NCBI RefSeq assembly: GCF_000621725.1
Contig: NZ_JHXM01000014.1
Location: forward strand, 62,001 to 126,000
From: Xylanibacter brevis ATCC 19188
Lineage (GTDB): Bacteria; Bacteroidota; Bacteroidia; Bacteroidales; Bacteroidaceae
Reading direction: 5' to 3'
DNA: 64,000 bases
Shown: piece by piece, positions 54,293-63,467 of the stretch
Layout of the letters: every line of letters starts with the position of its first letter
Numbering within the stretch: the stretch's first letter is position 1
Program-made: the position numbers and the translations under genes
Notes under the pieces: generated by a model
Told to the model about the DNA's origin: nothing
The model's input: the letters and a program-made list of their open reading frames with translations, nothing else
Database searches by the model: none

Positions 54293-54310
54293 AGTTGTTC
54301 TATTCAATAA

Positions 54311-57300
54311 TTATAAACCCAGTTTGACACCAAATGTAAACGAACGAGCCTGGGGATAGTTACCTTGGTCAACGCCCATGCTGAGGTTGTTGGTTTCCGT
54401 ACCTGATACCTTACCTACTTCAGGGTCGAAGCCGTCATAGCCGGTAATAGTAAACAGGTTGTAGGCTGTCAACGACAAAGACAGAGAGTTGATCTTCAAG
54501 CGCGACAGCACACTCTGAGGCAGGTTGTAAGTGAGTTGCACCTGCTTCACGCGTAGGTAGTCGCCGTCCTGAATGAAGAAGTCGCTGGCGCGGAAGTTGC
54601 GCGGTGTATCGTTGTTCGCCAAGTCTGGAATGTTGGTATTCGTATTCTTGGGGAAGAATGTGCGTGCCTGACCTTCCAGCTGTCCAGACCAGTGGCGCGA
54701 GCGGATGTCGGCATAGACATTGCCCTCGGCGGCATTATAGAGGTAGTAGTCTGTGACGTTGAAAATCTTATTGCCCGTCTGGCCCTGCATGAAGATGCTC
54801 AGGTCGAAGTCCTTATAGCCTACCGACACAGGGATGCCGAACACAAAGTCGGGCAACGGTGAGCCCAGGAACGTACGGTCCTCGGCCGTGATACGGTTGT
54901 CGCCATTCAGGTCCTTGAAACGGAAGTCGCCGGGCATTGTGGTTTGCTCAAAGTCATTCTTTCCCACCTCATACTGTGCACTCTGCTTCACCTCGTCGAA
55001 GGTCTGGAAGATACCATCGGTTACGTAGCCATAGAAGCTACCGATAGGCTGTCCGACTGCTGTCTTTGTAACATAGTCCACAATGCTACCCTCTGAAAGG
55101 TAAGACCCCCAAATAGGCTCATTTCCTGTTCCAAGACTCGTCACCTTATTCTTAATCCATGAGAGGTTAAAACCAATCTCATAGCGCCAGTCGCGTGCAA
55201 TGTGGTCACGCCACTTCACGTCGAACTCCCATCCATAGTTCTTGACTGCACCGGCATTCGTCATAGGACTGCTGTCCAGTCCGGCAGAGCTGACCGTAGG
55301 CACACGCAAAAGCATGTCGGAGGTCTTTCGGTTAAAGTATTCGGCAGTCAGCATCAGTCGGTTATTCCACAGCGAGATGTCAAGACCCACGTTCCAGCTC
55401 TCGTTCTTCTCCCACTTGATATCATCATTGCCAAGCACAGTGGCCGTGGCACCTTCGAATACGGTGGAGTTGCCAAGACCGAAGGGGTAGTTGAAGCCCG
55501 AGGTCAGATAGGTATAGCGAGAGAGTTCATCAATACGGTTATTACCCAACAGGCCCCAGCCCACGCGCAACTTGGCGTTAGACAGCCAGCCCTTGAACGA
55601 CTGCATGAAAGCCTCGTTAGAGAATTTCCAACCCAAAGAGACCGAGGGGAACACACCCCATCGGTTGCGTTTCGAGAACATAGAAGAGCCGTCAGCACGC
55701 ACATTGGCCTGCAGAAGATAGGTGTCGTTCAGACTATAGTTGACACGACCTATATAACCTATTGACGTCCATTCACGATCCAGGCCGTAGGCCTTATCAC
55801 CAGTATAGGCACCCGACAGATAACGGAACGCCTCTTCGTTACTGGGAGTGCCAGAACGATAGCCTTCCTGCCAACTGTACTTATAGCCTTCAGCTGTCTG
55901 ACCTGCCAGAACTGTGATACTATGGTGCTTATCCTGCCACATGAAAGTAAGCAGGTTATTGATTTCCCATTTATTGGTATTGCCTTGTTTCTTGTAAACA
56001 GTTGACAGAGAAGTAGGCATTACAAAATCCTCATCAAGTCCGAAGACCTCTGAATAATCATCATCAACGCGACGTATGGTATAGTATGACGCCTTGAACT
56101 GATAATCGAAATACTTCAGGAACTTAGCATCCAATGAAAGATTCAAGTCCAGACGGTCATTACGCATCTGGTTGTTATATTGATCCAGCTTAGCAATAGG
56201 GTTTGCACTATACCAGTAGCCCACATTATTATAAAGATATTCCATTGGCGACTCGTAAAGCGCTTGCTTCAAAATACCAGAAGAGCCCTCGGGCACACCG
56301 TTGCGCCGCTCATTGGTATAGGCCATATTTCCTTGCATCGTGAGCCATGCAGCCAACTTCGTGCTGATGTTCAGACGACTGTTGAAACGGTTGTAGTCCG
56401 ATGTCCTCACAATACCATTCTCCTTATAGTAACTGCTGCTGGCCAGAAACTGTGTCTTCTCCGACCCACCGCTCACACTGACGCCATGCTGCATCTTCAG
56501 TCCTGTGCGCGTCACAGCATCCCACCAGTTGCCTGCCGAGTTATGGTGCAACGTGTCGAGGATGGCATATTTTGCCGGGTCGTAACTATAAGAGCCATCA
56601 CCGTTCTTGCTCATGAACAGCCGTCCGTCGGCAGAATAGGTCGAAGAGCCATTGACATAGTCCATCATCAGGGCATAGTTGTCGGCATCCATCACGTCAA
56701 TCTTCTTCCAAGGGTTCGACACGCCCATATATCCATCATAGACAATAGCCACCTTACCCTCCTTACCGCGTTTCGTGGTAATGGCCACAACGCCGTTAGC
56801 GGCACGCGAGCCGTAAACGGCACTTGAGGCAGCATCCTTGAACACTTCCACGTTTTCGATATCATTAGGGTTCAGATAATCGATATTGTCCACGATGAAA
56901 CCATCTACCACATAGAGCGGGTCGGCATCGTTGATGGTTCCCGTACCACGGATTTTGATTGTGGTTCCGCCACCAGGCGCACCAGAGTTCTGGACGATGT
57001 TCACACCGGCGGCGCGGCCTTGCAGCGCCTGCAGTGCAGACGACACGGGGGTATTGTTGATGTCCTTACCAGCAATAGAACTGATAGAACCAGTAATATC
57101 ACTCTTTTTCTGCACGCCATAGCCAATGACCACCAGTTCGTCGAGTGTGTTGGTGTCGGAATGCAGGATGACGTTCACCTTTCGTTGTCCGTTAACCGCC
57201 AGCGACTGTGTCTGATAGCCCACATAAGAGAATACCAGCGTACTACCGGCAGAAACCGTAATAGAGTAATTACCGTCAAAGTCTGTGACGGTACCGTTCG

Positions 57301-57454
57301 TCGTGCCCTTCTCTTTGACGGTGACGCCAATCAGGGGCTCACGAGTGTCGTCAATCACTTGACCCGTGATGTTCATTTTCTGTGCAAAGCCGAAGCTCGC
57401 ACAGAAAACGAACAGGGAAACAAGTAAGCAACGAGTGAATGCTTGTTTCAACAT
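54311..57454 (-). CDS. SusC/RagA-family TonB-dependent outer-membrane transporter
   Basis: A 1047-residue outer-membrane importer. A signal peptide (FCASFGFAQ) is followed by a carboxypeptidase-regulatory-like domain (ITGQVIDDTREPLIGVTVKE to ~105). The TonB box/plug region starts DELVVIGYGVQKKSDITGS and continues ALQALQGRAAGVNIVQNSG, IRGTGTINDADPLYVVDG and EVFKDAASSAVYGSRAANG. The rest is a 22-strand barrel ending QARSFTFGVKLGL. It imports oligosaccharide using TonB energy and pairs with the SusD product. It lies 21 bp downstream of the ELWxTDGT-repeat gene. Confidence 0.96.
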   Translation of the reverse strand: MLKQAFTRCLLVSLFVFCASFGFAQKMNITGQVIDDTREPLIGVTVKEKGTTNGTVTDFDGNYSITVSAGSTLVFSYVGYQTQSLAVNGQRKVNVILHSDTNTLDELVVIGYGVQKKSDITGSISSIAGKDINNTPVSSALQALQGRAAGVNIVQNSGAPGGGTTIKIRGTGTINDADPLYVVDGFIVDNIDYLNPNDIENVEVFKDAASSAVYGSRAANGVVAITTKRGKEGKVAIVYDGYMGVSNPWKKIDVMDADNYALMMDYVNGSSTYSADGRLFMSKNGDGSYSYDPAKYAILDTLHHNSAGNWWDAVTRTGLKMQHGVSVSGGSEKTQFLASSSYYKENGIVRTSDYNRFNSRLNISTKLAAWLTMQGNMAYTNERRNGVPEGSSGILKQALYESPMEYLYNNVGYWYSANPIAKLDQYNNQMRNDRLDLNLSLDAKFLKYFDYQFKASYYTIRRVDDDYSEVFGLDEDFVMPTSLSTVYKKQGNTNKWEINNLLTFMWQDKHHSITVLAGQTAEGYKYSWQEGYRSGTPSNEEAFRYLSGAYTGDKAYGLDREWTSIGYIGRVNYSLNDTYLLQANVRADGSSMFSKRNRWGVFPSVSLGWKFSNEAFMQSFKGWLSNAKLRVGWGLLGNNRIDELSRYTYLTSGFNYPFGLGNSTVFEGATATVLGNDDIKWEKNESWNVGLDISLWNNRLMLTAEYFNRKTSDMLLRVPTVSSAGLDSSPMTNAGAVKNYGWEFDVKWRDHIARDWRYEIGFNLSWIKNKVTSLGTGNEPIWGSYLSEGSIVDYVTKTAVGQPIGSFYGYVTDGIFQTFDEVKQSAQYEVGKNDFEQTTMPGDFRFKDLNGDNRITAEDRTFLGSPLPDFVFGIPVSVGYKDFDLSIFMQGQTGNKIFNVTDYYLYNAAEGNVYADIRSRHWSGQLEGQARTFFPKNTNTNIPDLANNDTPRNFRASDFFIQDGDYLRVKQVQLTYNLPQSVLSRLKINSLSLSLTAYNLFTITGYDGFDPEVGKVSGTETNNLSMGVDQGNYPQARSFTFGVKLGL

Positions 57455-57475
57455 ACTAACCTAAACAATAATTAT

Positions 57476-59224
57476 TTATAAAACGATATGTTTCTTGTTA
57501 CCAATGATGTAGATGCCTTTCTTCAGGCCCTTGGCGGCCTCGTTGGCATCGATGCTGCGGTGCAGCTGTGTACCATTGATAGTATAGACATTGACGGTTT
57601 TCTCCTGAACCTTGTCGCCAGCCATGTTCTTTATGGCATCGGGCATGCTGCCAAAGTCAGGCTCCATATAGCCCTTGTCGCTTTGACCGTCCCAGTTCAC
57701 CTTAGTATATTCATCAGCATAAAGGCGGTTGTTCGCACCACATACATAGAGGATTGTGCCGTTCAGGTTACGCAGCGTGTTCACATTGTCACCAGTCGTT
57801 GTGATAGTAGGAACAACAACAGGCTCGTCAGCAAGGTCATCCAGACGATAGAGTCCGCTACCCAAGCCCTGATCCACATTGTTTGCTTCGTTCATCCAGT
57901 AGAGAGAACCACCTGCTACGATAGGCTCTTTCACCCAGTTGCAGAGAGTACCAGGGAACTTTGTCTCAGTCTGGCGAGTAATGGTCTCACCATCGAATAT
58001 CAGCATCTCACCACCATGCTGCACCGGATCGGCATTGGCATCAAAGCCGTCTGCACCGCAGAACACATACTTATCCTGGAAGACACAACCTGGATCGGGA
58101 AAAGAGTTGTGGTCCTGCGAGGGATTCAGCGTGAAGTAGTCGAACACCTGGTAGTCGCCCTCCTCCAGGTTCGAGCCCACAAGCTCGTAACCTGTTGACG
58201 AGCTCCATCCGCGGAACCAGATGCGGTCTTTGTAAACCTCCCAGCCTTCGCCAAAGACGCCAGGACCAACGCCCAGACCATTGTTGGGATTAATGGCAGG
58301 ATTGGCATCATAAACCTGATAGGTGCCAGCCTCTGTACCATCAGAAGCCCACAACTCGTTTCCGCTCTCCATGGTCCATGCCTTGAAGAAGAGTTTACCA
58401 TTCTTATAGTTCTCCATACAGTCAATGGCAGAGTCGCGCGTATAGCCATCGCCCTTGTCGGTATTGGGCTCTTTGTTGATATCCTTCACCAGATAGGTAC
58501 CAGCCTCCGTACCGTCGGTCACCCACAGCTCCGTGCCATAGTGACCGTCAATGTCGTCGGCTTTGAAGAACAGACGGCGACCCACACGCACAAAGGCAGA
58601 GTGCTGGTTGGTGTTCTCCTTACCTGGGTTGTCCACCTTCACCTGCTTCACAAACTTCGTTCCCTCTTTTGTTCCGTCGGTGATCCACAACCAATACTGT
58701 GCACCATTATCGGGATCATATTCCGCACTCTCGTCACTAATGGCAGCAAAGACAGCCTGTGTCTCGTTGATCTGATAGATAGCCTGAGGATTGCCGTCGC
58801 CCATCTCGTAGGTCTGTGCAATCAGTTGTGTGCCGGCCTCGGTGCCGTCGGTCACCCACAACTGTCGTCCCTCATTATCTGTATAGGCAGAAAACAGCAC
58901 CTTCTCGCCCAGACGACAGAGCCATGCCGGCGAAGAAGAACCACTACCAGGCAGAATGTCTAACACCATCTTCGTGCCATCCTTCGTACCGTCGGTCACC
59001 CACAGCTCCGTGCCATGTTCATCGTCGGTAGCGGCAAAATAGGCCTTGTAGCCTTTAGCTTCGCTACCAGCCACCACCAGATTCTTCTCCTTCACGGTTC
59101 TGCGTTCAGGGTTAATGTCGGTCGTCACTCCATTAGGAAGCAGGTCAATCACATGGTCCGACTGAGCAATTGCACTACCCATGGTCAGTGCCAAGACTGT
59201 TGAGAGTAAAACTTTCTTTTTCAT
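57476..59224 (-). CDS. Secreted ELWxTDGT-repeat protein, first gene of the PUL
   Basis: The start is placed at 59224 (MKKKVLL), which begins the signal peptide TMGSAIAQ; 21 more in-frame residues upstream are not needed. In 582 residues there are five repeats of [EQW]LW-[VIA]-[TS]-DGT-x-x-GT, at about 73-84, 121-132, 179-189, 232-243 and 290-301. These are blades of a propeller-like surface protein. The C-terminus VNVYTINGTQLHRS to GLKKGIYIIGNKKHIV fits a short type IX-like sorting domain. No catalytic motif is visible. Being first in the operon ahead of susC and secreted, it may be a surface glycan-binding protein. This is an unusual PUL component. Confidence 0.75.
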   Translation of the reverse strand: MKKKVLLSTVLALTMGSAIAQSDHVIDLLPNGVTTDINPERRTVKEKNLVVAGSEAKGYKAYFAATDDEHGTELWVTDGTKDGTKMVLDILPGSGSSSPAWLCRLGEKVLFSAYTDNEGRQLWVTDGTEAGTQLIAQTYEMGDGNPQAIYQINETQAVFAAISDESAEYDPDNGAQYWLWITDGTKEGTKFVKQVKVDNPGKENTNQHSAFVRVGRRLFFKADDIDGHYGTELWVTDGTEAGTYLVKDINKEPNTDKGDGYTRDSAIDCMENYKNGKLFFKAWTMESGNELWASDGTEAGTYQVYDANPAINPNNGLGVGPGVFGEGWEVYKDRIWFRGWSSSTGYELVGSNLEEGDYQVFDYFTLNPSQDHNSFPDPGCVFQDKYVFCGADGFDANADPVQHGGEMLIFDGETITRQTETKFPGTLCNWVKEPIVAGGSLYWMNEANNVDQGLGSGLYRLDDLADEPVVVPTITTTGDNVNTLRNLNGTILYVCGANNRLYADEYTKVNWDGQSDKGYMEPDFGSMPDAIKNMAGDKVQEKTVNVYTINGTQLHRSIDANEAAKGLKKGIYIIGNKKHIVL

Positions 59225-59371
59225 AAAAGTAATAAATTGTTTAAAAGTAAGTAAAGTATAACTGATTGGTAAAATTTCCGTTGGCAAAGGTCACCAAAAA
59301 TGCAGATAAAGAAGGGTAAGAATGTGCTTTTTACCCGGTACAGATGTTCAGAAGTGCCGCTTTTAAACAAA

Positions 59372-59408
59372 AATACCTGTTCCCAGCACAAGAACAGGTA
59401 TTTTTTTT
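59372..59408. terminator. Bidirectional terminator downstream of the M6 protease gene
   Basis: AATACCTGTTC (59372-59382) and GAACAGGTATT (59392-59402) form an 11-bp stem with a 9-nt loop, flanked by T-runs on both strands. It ends the minus-strand M6 transcript about 27 bp after its stop codon and insulates the PUL. The stretch 59225-59371 holds no gene; GGCAAAGGTCA near 59293 is a weak -7 candidate for the PUL. Confidence 0.8.
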
Positions 59409-59428
59409 ATATGATTTATGTAGAAGGA

Positions 59429-60946
59429 TTATCGCATAATCTTTCTTACTGCTCCATTGGCATAGCGCACAATGGCGATATTGCCAAGGGTGTAGAGAAT
59501 GGTGTAGGTGCCTTTTGGCGCAGACGAGGCTGGCGTGGTGATGGCGCTGGGCGCATCACGCTTCATAAAGCTGAAGCTGGCCAAGCCATTGGTCACCGCC
59601 ATGTTGTAGATAGGCTTCGACATCAGCTTACGGTCGTCGGTATTAGCATTGATCAGCACCGAGGCAGGCTCACTGTTGTTGGTCAGCGAGTCGTTGTCCT
59701 CATAGGGGTAGGCCCACCCGTCAAGTTCCCTGAGCTTTTGATAAGAAGGAGGCGCCAGGACCGTATTGTTGGCGGCTATAATATAAAGGTTTTTACTGCG
59801 ATTAGGCACGTTAGGCATCTCGTAGCGTTTCCATTCAGGATTGTAGTTCACGTGGAAGATGATGATGCCACTGCCCGGCAACGGCTCGTCCCACGACACC
59901 TGCTGGCGGTTCTCCACCACGTAGTATTCGTCGCGACAGGAATCGTTGCGAATGATGTAGGCCTCGGGATGCGTGGCCAGCGCGTTCATGTCCGTGATGC
60001 TGACAGGCTCTGTCAGTTCGGTAGGTGTGATCCATCCCATCTCCATACGCTCAAATGCCGAGTAGCCACAAGGACGGAATCCGCCATCGTTATAGTTGCC
60101 AGAGTCCATCAGGTCCCAATGGTCCAGAAATGTTGTATTACCATAATATATATCAGGCAATCCAAGACAATGACTGAACTCATGGCAGATGGTGCCAAAG
60201 ACGCCATACGTTTTAGAGGAAGTCTGTTCCTGCACACAGCAGTAGCTGTCCACCACGCGCTGCGCACCGTCCGTGCCCACCACGATAGACTGACAGTCCT
60301 CATGCTCACTGAGCCAGCCCTGGTGGGGCCATATCAAGTTTGGCTCGCGGCTGTCGTTCATGCCCTGACCGGCATAGACCATGAGCAGCTGGTTCACCTC
60401 GCCATTGTTGTTCCAGTCGTAGGGTGTCCAGTCTATGTGGCGCTGCTCCAGTACCTCTACCACGTCCTGCACCAGGTATTTAGAGTTCTCGTCATCAAAA
60501 TCCGTGCTTTTGTATTTGGCGCATGAATCACCGAGCACCACATACTGCAAGTCAAACTGCAGGTTCAGTCGTCCGTAGCTCTGATCATGGAAATAGTCGT
60601 GCACCGACCCGAAGAACGGCGCTTCGTTGAAGTGCTCCTCGTTGAAGATGCGGTTCCATATCCTCAGCGTCCTGACTTCCGTGTCCTGAGCGCTCTCCGT
60701 GGCGCTCTCCTTACTAAAGCCCTTATCGGAAAAAGCCACCAGCACCACCAGTTGACGGCGATTGCCCAGATACTGCACGGCCGTGGCCGAGTCTGCGGCT
60801 GCCGCTGCCCTATGGCGCGCCTCCGTCTGCACCTTGCGGTGGCCCGTGCGGCACATGCGGCGACGCATAGGCTGATAGTCGTCGGCCATCATTGTGACCG
60901 ACAATAGCGCCAGCAATAAGAGTAAAAGTCCTTTCTGTCGTTTCAT
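59429..60946 (-). CDS. M6-family zinc metalloprotease, secreted
   Basis: A 505-residue protein with a signal peptide (LLLLALLSVTMMA). A propeptide-like segment rich in Arg and Ala follows (residues ~25-60). The immune-inhibitor-A-type catalytic domain contains VVLVAFSDKGFS, FGSVHDYFHDQSYGRLN and the zinc motif CHEFSHCLGLPDIY near residue 252. The Met-turn-like LMDSGNYNDGGFRP follows. The C-terminus, GTYTILYTLGNIAIVRYANG, resembles a short type IX-like tail. It cleaves extracellular proteins; the target is unknown. It lies 18 bp after the EamA gene on the same strand, so the two may be cotranscribed. Confidence 0.88.
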   Translation of the reverse strand: MKRQKGLLLLLLALLSVTMMADDYQPMRRRMCRTGHRKVQTEARHRAAAAADSATAVQYLGNRRQLVVLVAFSDKGFSKESATESAQDTEVRTLRIWNRIFNEEHFNEAPFFGSVHDYFHDQSYGRLNLQFDLQYVVLGDSCAKYKSTDFDDENSKYLVQDVVEVLEQRHIDWTPYDWNNNGEVNQLLMVYAGQGMNDSREPNLIWPHQGWLSEHEDCQSIVVGTDGAQRVVDSYCCVQEQTSSKTYGVFGTICHEFSHCLGLPDIYYGNTTFLDHWDLMDSGNYNDGGFRPCGYSAFERMEMGWITPTELTEPVSITDMNALATHPEAYIIRNDSCRDEYYVVENRQQVSWDEPLPGSGIIIFHVNYNPEWKRYEMPNVPNRSKNLYIIAANNTVLAPPSYQKLRELDGWAYPYEDNDSLTNNSEPASVLINANTDDRKLMSKPIYNMAVTNGLASFSFMKRDAPSAITTPASSAPKGTYTILYTLGNIAIVRYANGAVRKIMR

Positions 60947-60964
60947 TATGAAGTAGTCGTTATG

Positions 60965-61837
60965 TTATTTTGACGTCAATGCCCGCCTGCTTTGCAGCAG
61001 CACGCTGAGCAGTATCAATGCAATGCCGATGTAGAACGAGAAGTTGATCTCGCGGCCCTCGCCAAAGATGAAGAAGGCCAGCACGATGGTGTAACAAGGC
61101 TCCAGGTTGTAGGTCAGGTTCACCGTGAAGGCCGACAAGCGCTTCAGGGCCTGGATCTGCAGCAGATACATGCCCACCGTGCAGAACAGCGCATGACAGA
61201 GCATGAACCACAGGTTATGACCTTCGGGCAGCACCACCACCGGCTGTTCAGAGGGGAAGAACAGCAGATAGAGCGGGATGATGGCCGACACCAGCACCAG
61301 TCCGCCCGACATCTGGTACATCAGCACCGTCCTGCTGCGCACACCCACGCTCACCTTCTTGTTGCAGATGGCATAGAGCGCGCAAACGGCCGACGACACC
61401 ACGCCGATGCCGATGCCATAGCGATAGCGGGCGTCGAGCGAGAAGATGCACAGCACGCCAGCCACGGTGATGAGCGAGAACAGCAGTTCGGTCCACGACA
61501 GTCGGCGGCGATAGATCAGCGGTTCGAAAAGGGCGGTGAAAAAGCCTATCAGCGAGAAGCAGATCACACCGATAGACACGTTAGAGGCCTTGATGCTGCC
61601 ATAAAACAACATCCAGTGCAGTCCCAGCAGGGCACCGCAACCGCACAGTTGCAGAAACTTGCGCCACCCGACGCGGGGCATACCGGTGAAGACCAGAAGT
61701 ATCAAACTGGTGAACAGCATGCGATACCAGACGATGTCCACCTCGTTCAGCGTGATCAGTCGCCCAAACAGCCCTGTAAAACCAGCCAGCAGCACGCTCA
61801 GGTGCAACTGCACAAAACCTTGTCGCGTCTCATTCAT
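60965..61837 (-). CDS. EamA-family (DMT superfamily) transporter
   Basis: This 290-residue inner-membrane protein has about ten hydrophobic segments in two EamA repeats, for example VQLHLSVLLAGFTGLFGRLI and VSIGVICFSLIGFFTALFEP in the first and LEPCYTIVLAFFIFGEG in the second. Substrates in this family are amino acids, nucleotides or other metabolites. None can be assigned here. The -7 box TAACTTTG ends only 4 bp before the start codon, so the transcript may be leaderless. It is followed by the M6 protease gene. Confidence 0.85.
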   Translation of the reverse strand: MNETRQGFVQLHLSVLLAGFTGLFGRLITLNEVDIVWYRMLFTSLILLVFTGMPRVGWRKFLQLCGCGALLGLHWMLFYGSIKASNVSIGVICFSLIGFFTALFEPLIYRRRLSWTELLFSLITVAGVLCIFSLDARYRYGIGIGVVSSAVCALYAICNKKVSVGVRSRTVLMYQMSGGLVLVSAIIPLYLLFFPSEQPVVVLPEGHNLWFMLCHALFCTVGMYLLQIQALKRLSAFTVNLTYNLEPCYTIVLAFFIFGEGREINFSFYIGIALILLSVLLQSRRALTSK

Positions 61838-61841
61838 AGTG

Positions 61842-61849
61842 CAAAGTTA
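61842..61849 (-). promoter_or_regulatory. -7 box abutting the EamA start codon
   Basis: CAAAGTTA on the plus strand reads TAACTTTG on the minus strand, with only CACT between it and the ATG. This is too close for a normal leader if the box is used. Confidence 0.5.
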
Positions 61850-61919
61850 CGCTTTTTTTATCAGAAAAAGAATGCTTTGCCTACAAAAAAGCGACACGCT
61901 GCGCGACGAACAGCACCTA

Positions 61920-63362
61920 TCATTCTTTCTTAGGAATGCGCTTGGTGAGACCCATGGCGCCCGTAGGACATACCAGTCGGCAGAGGTGACAGCCCACGCA
62001 CTTCGTGCCTACGATATGCGGCTGACGCGTGGTCGTGTCAAACGTGATGGCCTGATGACCACCATCTGCACACGACAGCTGACAGCGCCCGCAACCGATG
62101 CAGCGCTCGCGGTCTATCTTGGGATACACCACCGTGTCGCGGTCCATGTCGGAAGGCTTCACCACGCTGCCCAGCAACTCGCCCACACAGTCGGCCAGTC
62201 GTGTCACGCCGCGGCGTGCCATCTCGTGCTGCATGCCCAGCACCAGGTCGTCGATGATGCGGTAGCCATACTCCATCACTGCTGTACATACCTGCACGTT
62301 GGTGCACCCCAGCTGTATGTATTCTAGGGCGTCGCGCCACGTCTCGATGCCACCAATGCCACTATACTCCACGCCCTTGATGATGGGGTTCGAAGCCATG
62401 TCGGCAATAAATCGCTGGGCAATGGGCTTCACGGCCCGTCCCGAATAGCCCGAGATGGCGTACTTATCACTGACCTTCACCTCTTCGTTCAGCGTGATAC
62501 TCTTGATGGTGTTGATGGCCGAGATAGCATTAGCCCCGGCAAAGTAGGCGCCCATGGCTGGCTCGTTGATATTGGTGATGTTGGGTGTCATCTTCGGGAT
62601 GACGGGAATCTTCACCGCCCGCTTCACGTAGGCTGTGTAGAAGGTCACCAGCTCGGCATTCTGCCCCACGTCGCTACCCATGCCCGCCAGTCGCATCTGC
62701 GGACACGAGAAGTTCAGTTCCACGGCATCTACGCCAGCCTCCTCGGCCATGTGTGCCAGTTCTATCCACTCCTCTTCGGTCTGTCCCATAATCGAGGCCA
62801 CAATCATCTTCGTGGGGTATTGCTGCTTCAGGCGGCGCAGAATGTCGAAGTCCATGTCCACGGGGTTCTCGCTGAGCTGCTCCATGTTGCGGAAACCGGA
62901 GAATGGTTTTCCTATGGCATCAAAGCGAGGCGACACCTCCTTGATTTCCTGCATACAGATAGTCTTGTAGAACACGCCCGCCCACCCTGCTTCCAGGGCG
63001 CGCGCCACCATCTCGTAGTTGGTACACACGGCCGACGAGGCCAGGAAGAAGGGGTTCTCGCAGTGGAAACCGCAGAAGTCTATCTCGAGCGACGGCAGTG
63101 CTGCTTTTGCTGGCTGTGGCACGGCAGCCAACAGCTCTCGGATGCGTATCGGACGGTCGTAGTGGATACAGGCCTGTTCGGCACGCTCCAGGTCGGCCTC
63201 GCTGCATGCAGCCACCCATTGACCGGCAATATCGGCATTGTCAAATCGTATGGCACGAATGGCCCTGGCGGGGTCGCCCGTACCGCAAGCCTTTGTACAC
63301 GGTGCGTCCTGACAGAACAGACATCGCGCGGCTTCTTCTCGGATGTTCAATTGTCGTTTCAT
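61920..63362 (-). CDS. preA: NAD-dependent dihydropyrimidine dehydrogenase subunit PreA-like, with N-terminal Cys-cluster domain
   Basis: A 480-residue flavoprotein reducing uracil/thymine. Residues ~1-60 carry CLFCQDAPCTKAC (Cys14, 17, 22, 26), a piece of the Fe-S domain usually found on the partner subunit PreT. Residues ~85-390 form the FMN barrel of PreA (CGFHCENPFFLASSAVCTN, AVELNFSCPQMR, ISGYSGRAVKPIAQRF). The C-terminus has two [4Fe-4S] motifs, CIGCGRCQLSC and CVGCHLCRLVC. A separate PreT gene is not adjacent, so electron delivery is unclear. The gene has its own divergent promoter. Confidence 0.88.
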   Translation of the reverse strand: MKRQLNIREEAARCLFCQDAPCTKACGTGDPARAIRAIRFDNADIAGQWVAACSEADLERAEQACIHYDRPIRIRELLAAVPQPAKAALPSLEIDFCGFHCENPFFLASSAVCTNYEMVARALEAGWAGVFYKTICMQEIKEVSPRFDAIGKPFSGFRNMEQLSENPVDMDFDILRRLKQQYPTKMIVASIMGQTEEEWIELAHMAEEAGVDAVELNFSCPQMRLAGMGSDVGQNAELVTFYTAYVKRAVKIPVIPKMTPNITNINEPAMGAYFAGANAISAINTIKSITLNEEVKVSDKYAISGYSGRAVKPIAQRFIADMASNPIIKGVEYSGIGGIETWRDALEYIQLGCTNVQVCTAVMEYGYRIIDDLVLGMQHEMARRGVTRLADCVGELLGSVVKPSDMDRDTVVYPKIDRERCIGCGRCQLSCADGGHQAITFDTTTRQPHIVGTKCVGCHLCRLVCPTGAMGLTKRIPKKE

Positions 63363-63389
63363 GACTCACTAGGTTTTTAGTTAACGTTG

Positions 63390-63419
63390 CAAAGATAATG
63401 TTTTTCTCTGTATCGCCAA
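63390..63419 (-). promoter_or_regulatory. Promoter for the preA-like gene
   Basis: On the minus strand TTGG (63419-63416) and TATCTTTG (63397-63390) are 18 bp apart, matching the phylum consensus. The start codon is 28 bp downstream. Confidence 0.7.
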
Positions 63420-63439
63420 CGTTTTTCGTAAAAAAAAGT

Positions 63440-63447
63440 TATCTTTG
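63440..63447 (+). promoter_or_regulatory. -7 box for the YfiH-family gene
   Basis: TATCTTTGCATC lies 20 bp before the start codon at 63468 and is divergent from the preA-like promoter. AAGGAATG gives a possible ribosome-binding context. Confidence 0.65.
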
Positions 63448-63467
63448 CATCACAATTTACTTAAGGA

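Noticed and set aside
59300-60526. A 408-codon plus-strand frame
   Set aside because: It is antisense to the M6 protease gene, which has its zinc motif and signal peptide; the plus-strand product is rich in His, Arg and Val with no recognisable family, and it crosses the terminator at 59372-59408.
61877-61914. Terminator after the preA-like gene
   Set aside because: The stretch is GC-rich and followed by a T-run on the minus strand, but no stem longer than three base pairs could be drawn with confidence.
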